NCBI RefSeq assembly: GCF_000143415.4
Contig: NW_003314344.1
Location: 512,367-576,366 of the forward strand
Direction of reading: 5' to 3'
Source: Selaginella moellendorffii
Lineage: Eukaryota > Streptophyta > Lycopodiopsida > Selaginellales > Selaginellaceae
Length of the DNA: 64,000 nt
The position numbers and the translations under genes are program-made. A model generated the notes under the pieces. The model did no database searches and was not told the DNA's origin. It saw only the letters and a program-made list of their open reading frames with translations. Shown here piece after piece: positions 1 through 10,999 of this stretch. How positions within the stretch are numbered: position 1 is the stretch's first letter; each line of letters starts with the position of its first letter.

Positions 1-3000
1 GGAGTGCCTTTCTCAGAATTTGTATTCGGAAGATTGTCACTTCATCCTTGAGCTGGTACGCATTTTCAAAGGCTTTTCTTTTCTTTTCATGGTCTTCTGT
101 TTTTTGGTTGTTTGTTACCCAGGTGCAAAATGCCGATGACAATAGCTATCCTCTGAACGCCCATCCCACACTCGCTTTTATCATTCAAAAAGACCGGATC
201 GTCGTTTTAAACAATGAGAAGGGCTTTACAGCGAAGAACATCCGTGCTCTTTGTGATGTCGGGAAGTCCACAAAGAAAGGGGTACCTGCAGGCTACATTG
301 GACACAAAGGAATAGGATTCAAATCAGTCTTCAGAGTAAGTCAGTTTTAGGTGCTTTGCTGTTGATTGACGATTATCTTTTCAGGTCACAGAGTCTCCAC
401 AAATACATTCAAACGGCTTTCACGTCAAGTTCGACATATCAGAGAGCTCTATCGGCTTTATCTTACCGACGTGGGTGCAGTCTCCTCTTGATAACGCTTA
501 CCTTGAGAACGTCCTTTCACAAGCAACTGGAGAAGATACCTGGTGCATCAACACTCGTATCGATCTTCCTCTTCGGGCGTCCGTAGTCGAGGCCAACTCT
601 ATGTCACGCATGTTCCAAGACGTACAACCCAAACTACTACTCTTCCTTCACAAGCTGCGAACGGTTGTCGTCAAGAACGAAGCATCGGATTCGTGCTTGA
701 CCATGCGTCGTCAAGATATTGGAAACAACATCATCAAGCTGACAGATGGAAGGAGCACAGGTACTTTTCTCGTCGTGAGGCAGCTTCTTGACGCGCCTAT
801 GGATCGGGCTGGGGTTCCGGACACTGAGCTTGCTCTTGCTTTCGAGCTGAAGGAGAGCCGTGATGGACACTACGCGGCACTTGCCGTTCAGCAACAGGTG
901 TTCGCCTTTCTACCAGTACGCTCTTACGGGCTGAAGTTCGTCGTACAGGGCGACTTCATTCTTCCATCTTCACGGGAAGACTTGGACCGGGACAGTGCAT
1001 GGAACCAGTGGTTACGTGCTGAGGTTCCAAAGCTCTTCCTACAATCACTCCACTGCTTTCAATCATCTGCAGTCTTTGGAAGCCGCATTGAAGCTATATC
1101 AAGCTACTTGAGCTACGTTCCCGTTGAAGGCGAGGTGCTTGGTTTTTTCTCTTCGGTCCCGAGGATTATTCTATCCTTGCTACGAGCTGCTCCTTGCCTG
1201 CCTGTTGAAGGTTCAGAGCTCTGGTCGCTGCCATGCACAACCTTGAGAGGATGGGGCGACGCATTTCGACTGCTGGTACCCGATGACATGCTGAAAAAGT
1301 ATTTGGGACTGCTCTACCTTGACAGAGAGGTGATCATCAGCGATATTCTTGCATCGGCCTTGGGAGTTCCGGAGTATGGAGTGGAGACGCTGGTTGGCTT
1401 GCTGAAAGCTGCTGCTAAATCGCTGGACGACCTGGGAATAGAATGGCTGCGAAGGTGTCTTGTGGAAATCCACAAGTGCTTTGCCTACGAGAAACAGAAC
1501 TTTGTACATCAGGAGCAGAAGGTGGCGGGAACTCTGCGAGGTGTTCCTTTCATTCCTCTATCTTCTGGCGGATTCACATCACTAGAGGACGGACTAGTTT
1601 GGTTCCTTGATGGCGAAGGTTTACAGGGACACTCTAAAGATTTCCTGGACCTCTATTCGGACATTAGAACCGTGAGTCCGTTCCTTATCGACGAGGAAAG
1701 CACCGCTGGTACTATAAAGGAGATGCTTGTGAAGCTGGGGGTTAAGGTGGTGACTGCGCATGAAGTTATCAAGAGCCACGTTTTACCAGCAATGGCAAGC
1801 GTGGATTGTCTCGAGAAAGATCCATCACTTCTCCTGCAGTACCTGGCTTACTGCGCCTTACACTTTGACAAGCTCGACAATTGCCGAAGCTGTCAAGCAG
1901 AGAAGGACGGACTTTTATCTCAGCTCAGGAATACAGCGATTGTTCTCACTAAGGACGGCCTGCGCAGCGTCGCTGAACACAGCATACACTTCGGCAAGGA
2001 ACTGGGCAACATTGTCGACGTCGAAAAATTGCTCGAGGATGCTCCAGTGCCATGGTGTGAGGTTGATAGCAAGTACCTCCAGTTCAATCCATCACCGGCG
2101 TTTTGGCGGAAGTTCTTCATGTCGCTGGGAGTCAGCGACTTTATCAACGTGCTGCCGTCGAAGGTGAGGGTCGGGGATAAATCATCTACCGTCTGGAAGA
2201 ACGAGAGTTGGAAGCACGCGGATGGGAACACTGCCTGGATTATACAAGACTGGGGATGCGCCGACTCGTTCCGCATATGCAACGCTCTTGCACGGAGTGG
2301 AAGGCCTGAAAATTGCAGGCTTTTCCTGACGGTGTTGGACAGTATGTGGGATGAGCACTACGATCGGTTCTCGAAAGGCAGCTACAGTGTGGAAGGTGCT
2401 CCCAGCATTGGTGACGACTGTGAGTCGTCTTTTGTTTTGCAACTCCGAGGGTACACTTGGATCGGTTCCAGCTTGGACCATCAACTTCATAAGCCAACGG
2501 AGCTGTTTCACAAAAGCGTGGAATCGATGCTAGGAAGCTATGTTTCCTATGCCCGGCCTCAGGTGCGTAGCATTCGTAAATTTATCTCGTGTCGTACTAG
2601 TTCATGTGCAGGTTGGTAGTAGCAAACTGGCAAAAGCTTTGGGTCTACATACAGAGGTGCGACTGGAGGATATAATAAATTTAATGAAGCTGCTCAATGA
2701 AAGAGAAAAAGAAGGAAGCTGTTCAATCAGGTACAACTTTGTTTTACTCCATGACGTTTCCTAACAGTATGTTGTATTTACAGCATTGGCCAGATGGAAA
2801 GAGTATACACGTTTTTGTGCGAGAAAATGGACAAGCAGGAGTTGCAGAGGCAGTTTGAATCTTCTACTTACATATTTTTACCTTCCGTTCGAGTGACGAG
2901 AACCAACGAAAATGTCACTGGAAATCTTTATTCAGCTGCACAGGTTACTTGGGAAGATCCGTTTGGTTTTGACGATTCGACGGATGGGAAAGTTCCTGTC

Positions 3001-4713
3001 AGAACACTTTGCCACGTTTACTCAGCGGAAATGCGAGATTTCTTCGTCGAAGGATGCTGCGTGCCTGACGTACCTGACTTCGATGCTTATATCAGCATAC
3101 TCCAGCACATTGCTGGAACCGTGCCACCTTCTAAGATCCTTGACAAGGCACGTAAAGAGCCCGTTTCTTTTTACTTGTTATTAAGTGTGTTTTCCGTGTT
3201 TCTCCAGGTTCTGGAGCTTTTTGCTCATTGGTCGCGAGAACTTGACAATGGCAAAATGAAACCGGAAGAGCTGGATCGTCGAACGAATGCGTTGCGAGCG
3301 AGCGGTGCTCCCATTTTACCGACAACGCAGAACACTTGGACGGGTTTGACAGATGCGGACCGCATATTGTGCTGGTGTGACGATGCCAAGCTTGTTGATG
3401 CGTTCGACTACTTAGACAGTGCAGTCAAGTTCGTGGATGTCGGGAGATCTTCAGCTCCGATCATGTCCTTCTTGACGGGAATCGGAGTATCTCGCTTTTC
3501 GGAGGTAATGTTGTGGATTATGAATTGCTGTGTTGGCTAATGCTTCAATGTCGCAGGTAGTTGAAAAGGAAGCCATTATTTATGGCCCAAATAGCTCGCC
3601 AGAGCTTGAAAACATCATTTCGCTGGTTCTTCCATATGGTCAGAGGTATTTGATACAGTTTCATCCGGAGAATTACAGACGCTGCAAGGAAGATGGGTGT
3701 CTTCGTGAATTTCAGTGCTTCATTGTGGACAGGCTGTTTTCGCGGTACAAGCTTAAGTCGACAGGATTTTTTTCGCGTCACAGGATTCCCTGCAATTGCT
3801 TACTAGAGGTAAGAATGATTTTTCTTTTGGTACTTACATACTATGGTTTGTGCAGGACAATAAACTCTATGTTTCTTCCACGCATATCCAAGAGTATGCT
3901 TCCATTTTTCTAGAGCTCTCGCGTCTTTTCTTCAGTGGCACGCAACACACGCCTCTAGCCAACTTCTTGCACTTGGTAGCACTTCAAGCCAAGGGTCTGG
4001 CGGACGATGATGATTTGGAGTCTCTGGTTTCAAGCTCGCAGAACCTGATGCCTCTCCCTACGGAAGAGGCGCCCTGGAAGCTGGGAGGGAGCCAGAGGCA
4101 CAACCCGAGCACGTCAACCATGGCAGCCCGGGCCGACGAGTTTCTCGAGCGGCAGAGAACAAAATCGAAGACCGCCAGGCACTCCATCGAAGCTCCCGGC
4201 GATAGTGCAGTGCTCCAGAAGCAGAATGTAATCGATCTGGACGACTACAACTTCACTGAGCAGCAGGCAGACGACGCTCAAGAGCTCAGCGTGGTCGACC
4301 GCGACAAGCTCGTATCATCACGTCCGGCAAACCGGGAGCAGCAGGAAGTTACTGGAAGAAACGGCGAGAAGATGGTATACGAGCACCTGTGTAGGAAGCA
4401 CGGCCAGGACGCCATGGTCTCGTGGGTGAACGAGGAGGTGGAAACGGGCTGTGCTTACGACATTGTGGTGGAGTGGTCGGACGGGCGGAAGAAGTTTGTG
4501 GAGGTGAAGTCGACAAGATCGAGCAGCAAGGATTGGTTCGAGTTATCTCCCTGGGAGTGGGAGTTTGCGAGCAAGATGGGCGATGGATACAGCATCATCC
4601 GGATCCAGATGCTCCAGAACAAGCAGCAGGCTCGGCTTATGACGTTTGACAATCCAGTGCAGCTGTGCCGAGACAAAGTCTTGCAGTTGGCCGTGCTGGT
4701 TCCACATTCATAG
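1..4713 (+). CDS. NOV: NO VEIN-like histidine-kinase-fold ATPase / DUF3883 protein, 3' part of gene
   Basis: The 5' end lies outside the window. Exons read from splice sites: 1-55, 123-335, 385-2562, 2612-2730, 2784-3147, 3208-3504, 3557-3808 and 3856-4713. Phases agree throughout and give about 1,444 residues ending in TAG. The start of the visible part is the ATPase domain of the sacsin/Hsp90-like (GHKL) type, with ELVQNADDN (N-box, Asp contacting ATP) across the first intron and the glycine-rich GYIGHKGIGFKSVFR. The last about 100 residues carry the DUF3883 signature (GEKMVYEHL, FVEVKS, WFELSPWEWEFA), a nuclease-like fold. This order and the wording match Arabidopsis NO VEIN, a large nuclear protein needed for vein patterning and auxin-dependent cell fate, so about the C-terminal half is here. 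Biochemical activity is not established for the family. The 3148-3207 intron has a GC donor. Confidence 0.9.
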
Positions 4714-5239
4714 GAAGATATTCTTTTAAACCCTTCCACTCCATATATTAACTTATTTGCTTCAAGGTTGATTCGAAGATGAGAAGATCAGGATGCTTTC
4801 TTGCACCTTTGTGAGTTACGTATGATTTATAAAATACCATGCAAATTGACACTTGAAGTTTATAGTACTGGCTATCACCCATGGGCGCTGGCTGATGCAT
4901 AGCTGTTTGTGCCGCTCTTGCTTTTGTGCCACCGCGCTTGCCGTCGGTTACCAGCTGGGCTTTAAAAGGTTTTAGCGCTTTTCGTAGAGGCAACTCATTA
5001 ACTCACCAAGCGCCACTTCCAGATGCGAGTGCCCTTTCTCGGCATAATCAAAGCCAAGTTTTCAAAAATGTGATTGCCAGAGGGAGATGACAAGCTGACC
5101 CTGGAATGGATGACAGGCGGTTTACCGTTAGTCTTCAGCTGAAAGTCATCTGAAAGCGGCATTCCAGCGGCGCGCCAGTCTTCCTAGCTGCGTCGTCGGT
5201 AGCCGCTATCGATCATGCACTTCGTGCTTTGGCTCCGGC
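4714..5239. other. Intergenic spacer, no gene seen
   Basis: No convincing reading frame, RNA gene or repeat was found. The first part will contain the 3' UTR of the NO VEIN-like gene. The rest has mixed composition. Confidence 0.5.
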
Positions 5240-5245
5240 ACCACG

Positions 5246-6017
5246 TCATACGTTGAAGCCCAGCACTCCCACGCAAGCTAAACACTTTCTCGCAAGCTCC
5301 CTGGCTCCCAGCAGCTCCAATGAAACGTGAGCATGGACCAGCCTTCCCGTCTCCAAGGCTGCCATTGCTGCACTGGGTGTCAGCTTCTGGAGTGCTCTCG
5401 TTCTGCTACCGCAAGCTTGGGTTCCCCCCATCCATCAGGCTACCGCAATTGGAGTAAAGTCGAAGCTGCGGCAGCGAGAGTGCAAGCTCATTAAGCCCAT
5501 CGCCAGCGTATGATGTGGTGTGGCTGGTACTCGGCTACGCGGAGAGCGACGAGGCCGAGCTAGTAGCTTTGGAGCTCATCTGGTGCACGCCACGAGAGCT
5601 AGGCCGTCTTCCGAGCTCTCGGACGTAACGGGACTGGCAACGCAGTGAAAGCTGGTGAAAGCCTATTCGATTGCACGGAGACTTGGCTCTTGTCGAAGAT
5701 TTTGACCACACTTGGCATACATCACCACTATGGGCATGAAGAAGTCCGAAGAGTAGCCGAACTTTACTGCCATCTTCGCAGCCTCGTTGTTTGTGCATCC
5801 CTGGATCATGCACATCGTCTCAAACAGGCTGAAGCTCGGCTTCCAATGTAGACATACAATCCGACACAAGGCCCAGCTGCACGCCTAGAGCTCTCGAGAG
5901 TCTGGGCGTTGACATGACCTGGTGCGAGCTCTTATCAGAGAGTTCCAAGACACCATGCACCTCGAGAAAACAGCGTAAGCCTCTTGGCCACAGCCACCTT
6001 TTGCATACATACCCCAC
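5246..6017 (-). pseudogene. Degraded PPR gene remnants
   Basis: Several short, frame-broken minus-strand stretches look like PPR protein. SAAMAALETGRLVHAHVS (5431 to 5246) resembles the usual 'ACA.L.AL..G..+HA.V' block. IVVMYAKCG (about 5720) is the classic 'MYAKCG' of plant PLS-type PPR repeats. A plus-strand piece near 5515-5580 (LGYAESDEAELVALELI) also resembles a PPR motif, so fragments of both orientations are mixed, as in the copies at 10 kb and 20 kb. Stops and frameshifts separate all pieces, so no functional product is expected. Boundaries are approximate. Confidence 0.5.
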
Positions 6018-6429
6018 AAAGAGGTAGGAGTCCCAGCTACTAAAGTGTGAAGAGCTCTCTGCTTCTCAGAGCCAAGTCAGGCCACCGCCACAAAACTCCT
6101 GAACGAGCACCAGCTTCGTTGGGGAGGCTTGCTATTCCTGCGAGTTGCAGTGGAGCCTAGGAGCCCCAGCAATCCCACCAGCACTGCTACATTGTGATCA
6201 TTGGGTCCACAAGGCAAGAGCATTAAATTTCTATATCCCCTGTGTGGGCAAATGCTGTTAAGTTGCTATTTCTTGGGATATGATGATGTTGTTTAGTGCT
6301 TCTTCACCCCATTAATGCAAAAGTAACACTATTGTTAAGACTCTTGTTTGTAGGCATCAATAATTTTTTGCCCAGTGGAATGTTCACTATGGTCTTGTTG
6401 ATGAATCCATCTACAAGCCAAAAGGTCTT
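6018..6429. other. Intergenic spacer, nothing identified
   Basis: AT-rich in its second half, with no coding frame, repeat or RNA gene that I can support. Confidence 0.5.
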
Positions 6430-6855
6430 CTAGTTAACTGCAAAATCACTTAACACCAGTAGAACTTCTTTGGTGCTCTTGTACAAGGCTAGGAACTCTG
6501 CCTTGCTCTGGCATTCTTGCATCTGCCCAGCAAAAATTTCCACCTTTTTAGCTTCAAAGCTTTTGATACCATCAATCGGAACACCTCCTTTGATTGTAGC
6601 TTTCTCGCAGGTAGCAGCGTCAGATGTTCCCGAAAAATTAGCCAAAAAGTCTGGAGAGCCATAGATGGACAACCACGTTTGATCGTTGGTGGCTTTAAAC
6701 CACCTATATTCAGGAGGGACAAACATGTTATCAGGGGACGTACGTACGCCTTGGACGAACCAAATGGAAAGCTCAATCGATTCCAGGGAGAGCTGGATCG
6801 CCTCCAAACGCGTGGCCAAATCGTCCCTCGTCTTCTTGGGCGTTTTTATAGCCAA
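6430..6855 (-). CDS. Unrecognised open frame of about 141 codons, possible exon or relic
   Basis: An open minus-strand frame ends in TAA at 6430. Its first codon here is TTG preceded by TAG, and the first Met is about 43 codons in (in NMFVPPEYRW). A complete gene would therefore need an upstream exon or the internal Met. The translation looks protein-like (LEAIQLSLESIELSIWFVQG, then YRWFKATNDQTWLSIYGSPD) and ends in an amphipathic KSTKEVLLVLSDFAVN. I do not recognise the family. It lies back-to-back with the kelch gene, whose ATG is only 10 bases away, so the two would overlap in transcription. The opposite strand is also open for 162 codons, which lowers confidence. Confidence 0.25.
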   Translation of the reverse strand: MAIKTPKKTRDDLATRLEAIQLSLESIELSIWFVQGVRTSPDNMFVPPEYRWFKATNDQTWLSIYGSPDFLANFSGTSDAATCEKATIKGGVPIDGIKSFEAKKVEIFAGQMQECQSKAEFLALYKSTKEVLLVLSDFAVN

Positions 6856-6864
6856 TCGCTAATC

Positions 6865-9381
6865 ATGGCGGTGCTTTTGACTAGTGCCGGTGGATACATG
6901 TGGAAGTGGTGGTTTAGCGGCGGTGCGGCAGCCCAATGGGAAGCTGTTAGCGCGGCTCACCCACAAGCTCGATCTCTAGTAAGTTCTAGCAAGATCCGGC
7001 CCTAACTTTGCGTCTTCTTGCAGCACGGTGCAGTCGTGCTCAACGAAAAGCTTTATGTTGTTGGGGGACGCTGTGAGGACAAATACCTGAGCGATGCGCT
7101 GGTAAACTTCTTCTGGCTTGGTGTTTCGCTATGATGTCGTGAATTTTTCCGCAAGGTTTTCGATTTGAGAAACTCGACTTGGACTCCACTTCCATCCTGT
7201 CCTGTGTCTTGTGCCGGGCATCGCTTGGTGAGTTACTGCTCAAGAGCTTGGTGAGTTTTCTTCACGGTGGCTAACACTATCTATCAGGTTGCAAGAGGAA
7301 CAACGCTGTTTGCTTTCATTGGGATTCCATCAGACGAAAGATTGCGAGGTATACACAAGGTTTGAGGCCTTTCTGGCTGAGTCTGACTCTACTTGTGTAG
7401 TGTACGAGTTTGATGCGATAGAATGCGTGTGGTCACTTTTACCAGTGAGTGGAGAAGCTCCGGTAAGGGGTCTTGTTGTTCCTTACCACTTGAGAAATGT
7501 GCTTTTTCCCTATGATGCTATAGCCTGGAACGCGCGGTCACTCAGCTACCTTGGTTGGGAGCAAAGTATGGGTGTATGGTGGCGAGGATTTTCACGGTCG
7601 AATGCTTCACGACGTCCACGTCTTTGATCTGGATACGAAGGAGTGGGAACGTGTGGTTACAAGGTCCGAGTTGTTTGTTCATGTAACCTCACCTCGTGAT
7701 CTTCTTTCGCTGTTCATAGTGCCATGCTTCCACCGGGGCTTTGTTTTCATGGCGATGCTTCCTTCAACAGCAATTATCTCTACCTTTTCTCTGGCTGCGA
7801 CCATAAGCTGTACACGTTGGATCTTAAAACTGTGAGCAAGCCACGGTTTTTGCCGAGAACTCACTGGTGAGTCGCTGTTGCGCAGAAACAATGGTCGTCC
7901 GCGCCCCTGGAGTTTCCTGCTGCGCCAACGTCCATCGCTGCGGCTACTGGATCTGGAGACGAATGCTACATCGTTGGTGGTAGGCGATTCTAATTTCTAT
8001 ATCATTTTCACCAATGTGCTTGCATACAGGCCTGGTTCCTCAAACGATGCTGTTGAACATGAAGGCGATGAAGTGGACTCCCGTGTGCGTGGAGCCTCGG
8101 CTGCCTCGCGAGGTATCATTCAGACTTCGTGTGCGTGAGACGCTTTTGAACGGCAACTCACATCACTTGCAGGGCCTGAGCCTAGTGTACGCGAAGATCA
8201 AAGACCAAGCTTGTCTCATTGCGTCGGGAGGTGATCACGGTGAGGTATGTGATGACCAGCTCTTGCCAGCACGATTTGAGGCATTTTCCCTGCAGCTGAA
8301 CGTGTTGAAGCTCGATACCATGAAGTCCTACCCGGGTACGCCACCCAAAGCAGATTTGCCAAGCTACTGCCGCGTCAGGGACAGGGATGGCTCAGTTCTA
8401 GGGACTGTCTCCGTTCCGGAAGGAGGAAAACCGGTAGCGGACGTTGTAGGAGCCATTGAACATCTGACGGGTCAGGCAGGTCTGCTGCAAAGGAATGGAG
8501 TGGCTCTGACTCGGGGCGATCTGGTCTATCCCGGAGAGGAGCTAGACTTTTACGGCGTGCTCAAGCCTGGCAACTTGGAACTGGAATCCATGGATCTATG
8601 CGCCTGCAAGCGTTTCTTGTCCCGGATGAGCGTCACGGTTATGAGGGGAGAAGGATGGCTAGTGCCTCTGATGGAATTTGACGCAGAGCCCTTTGTGTGG
8701 ACGTGGGGTGTCACACGAGACGCCACGATGAGCTATCTGTGGCAGCACGGTGTGCCGAGGCACAGCATGCTGAGAGTCCAGTACCTAGTGAACCTTGACA
8801 GGGAAAGGGAGCACGTATCGTGCATCTCCAACGCAAACTTTCCATTCAAGCTCGAGTTCGAGCTCCAGACAGTCCTGGGGAACGTCCTTGGTGAGGGCAC
8901 CGCGATCGGTTTCTGGATGGAGGAAACGATGAGTGACGAGCTGCTCTACAAGGCTATGGTGGCTTGCCTGGGCTTGAACATCAGGAACCCAACGCTCAAG
9001 CCGTGGATGGTGGTGTCGGACCTCAAGGACGAGTGGCATTTTGCGTGGATGAACGGGAAGAACATGTTCGTGTGCAAGGCGTCCAGCCGGAGCCAAGGAA
9101 TTGGTATCATTCGCGACCTCGGCCACGATTACAACCGGGTCACCAACAACGAGGTTCCTGGTCTGTTTTCCAACTTGCCGGCGGTGACCAGTCGGGATCC
9201 AGTGCGCGTGGTGTGCGAGAACCCCGTGCGCTCGCGGCCGTTCCTCTACGGGAGGGGCGTGAATGAAGCTGGTGAGGTCGAAGTGTGGAAGCTGGATGGT
9301 AGCCTGCGCTGGACGATCACCCAGGAAGAGGCTGACGAGTACAACATGCTTTGCGCAAAGGCGGGTGACACGGGACTGTGA
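6865..9381 (+). CDS. Kelch-repeat protein with ubiquitin-like-looking segment and unrecognised C-terminal region
   Basis: Eleven exons: 6865-6978, 7024-7101, 7156-7227, 7288-7348, 7401-7462, 7524-7663, 7720-7831, 7886-7979, 8030-8112, 8173-8244 and 8296-9381. All phases fit and the protein is about 657 residues. The N-terminal 290 residues are kelch blades: a 'LNEKLYVVGGR..' glycine pair, then FDLRNSTWTPLPSCP, VGSKVWVYGGEDF, FDLDTKEWERV and CYIVGGL. Kelch domains form beta-propellers for protein binding. The last exon, half the protein, begins with a segment (RDRDGSVLGTVSVPEGG to EELDFYGVLKPG) whose spacing recalls a ubiquitin-like fold. It then has a Trp-rich part (KPWMVVSDLKDEWHFAWMNG; VCKASSRSQGIGIIRDLGH) that I cannot assign. 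The start is the first ATG of the open exon. The specific function is unknown. Confidence 0.8.
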
Positions 9382-9879
9382 TCAGGCATCAGTATTTAAT
9401 TAGAGAGTGTAATTATTAGAAATTTCTCGCTTCCCTCCAACACAGACGAGATCCAATGCTGCCTAGCATTTATCACAGCCTTTATTCTAAAAGCATTTTG
9501 ATGCATTCTCTTTTATTTTAAATTAAAAGTGTGAGGTTTGGCTATAATGCATATTAGTGTGGTTTTAATTCAATAAATACATTGGTTTTAATATAACAAT
9601 CTATTAAAGAACCACATGAACATTCCGTTCCTATGGAAAATAGCGAATAACATTATGAAATGTGTTGTTATAACAAATTTCTATTGTGTTCAAATGCTCA
9701 ACCCAATTATATTAATTTGCCATGACATAGAGCCATAAATAATCTTCAACTTGAGCATTCACATGTTTGATCTGCCCATAGATTTGAGGATGATAAATTG
9801 TACTAAACTTCAACTTAATACTGAATAATTGAAATAATGTGCCCTAAAAATTTCACAAAAATCTTGATCTAAGATCATC
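9382..9879. other. AT-rich intergenic spacer
   Basis: Strongly AT-rich, without open frames. It will contain the kelch gene 3' UTR. Nothing else was identified. Confidence 0.6.
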
Positions 9880-10822
9880 TTTTTGGAACTACAAGCTCAC
9901 GATGGAGCTCTTCAATCAAATGCATGACAAGAAGAAATGAAAGCCAAACAGGATCACTTTCACATCGGTTCTCTCTCAGCTTGCAACCATGCGGAGCTGG
10001 TCAAGATGGCAATCTTCTTGTCCACTACGTTCTCAACATACCCGAGTATCAGCGTGTTCCAGAGTGCCAGATTATGGACTGGCAAGTGGTTGAAGAGCCC
10101 CTGAGCGTCCAATAAACTTCCACAATCTGTGTAACCAAGCTCTGGCTGGCCGTTTTCCAAGTACCCCCCAGCATCAACGAAACCAGCAAAACCAGGTCAT
10201 CCTGCAAAAACTCACCCACACCCAACTATAGCGTACATGTCGATCAGTGAGCTGACCACGAATATATCTAGCTTGAAGCTTGAGATCCATGGCGTCGCTG
10301 TTTTCACGAACCATCTTCCAACTCTTTGCTGCCTTTCCCTTGAGAGCAGCAACAAAGGTCCTGTCATTTGGAGCCACACTTCTCTGCTCTTATCCATGAC
10401 AGTGGTGCCTGTAAAGCCAGTGCCTCTTCCCCGTTTTCCAGCATCAGTGCCGTCCAAGAGACCACACTCTGATAGCCATCCATACAAGCTCACCAGCGTG
10501 TTTGCAACGTAGAGATCGTGCCCGCTCTCCGCTGCATCGCCATGGATTTTCTTCGTGAAATCCACATCGCCGGAGCTGCCACACGCCTTCAACGCCGCAA
10601 CAAGGACGGGAATCGCCACAATCTTCGCCTCTTGCTCCCGTCCCAGGCCTTAGATCACAACCAAGTCGAAATCGCGAGAAATCTGCAAGAACAAGACGCA
10701 CTGAGCGGAACTCTCCAGAAAGAACGCACCGATAGCCTACATTTTCCGCCAGAGGGAAGGGAATTTCTGGCACATCCTCCAATCGAGCGGCATCTTAGAG
10801 AAACCCTCCCTTTTTTAATTTA
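9880..10822 (-). pseudogene. PPR pseudogene, dispersed copy A
   Basis: Read on the minus strand it contains AIPVLVAALKACGSSGDVDF, KKIHGDA.ESGHD, VANTLVSLYG and later LDIFVVSSLIDMYAIVG, all typical of plant PLS-class PPR proteins. Frameshifts and deletions occur between motifs. Nearly the same sequence recurs on the plus strand at 19.73-20.74 kb (copy B) and, in part, at 23.2-24.1 kb (copy C). The plus-strand bases 9880-9990 instead read as a fragment of a different PPR (MELFNQMHD, then ITFTSVLSQLAT) in the opposite orientation, a junction also present in copy B. Near 10830-10860 it shares the motif GTTTCTTGACAATATA with 25.83 kb. Confidence 0.8.
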
Positions 10823-10999
10823 AGTGGATCGGATATGTTTCTTGACAATATATGGGCAACTCTTATGTTGCCAATTTTAACAAATATTAGTTAGCTAAAA
10901 AATCTTAACTAAAAGCATTTTAGGTAGCTTTTAAGTTTTACACGTGGCACTTTTTGTGGCGCGTCAAATGGCTATGGATGACGATGAGTGTATGAATCA

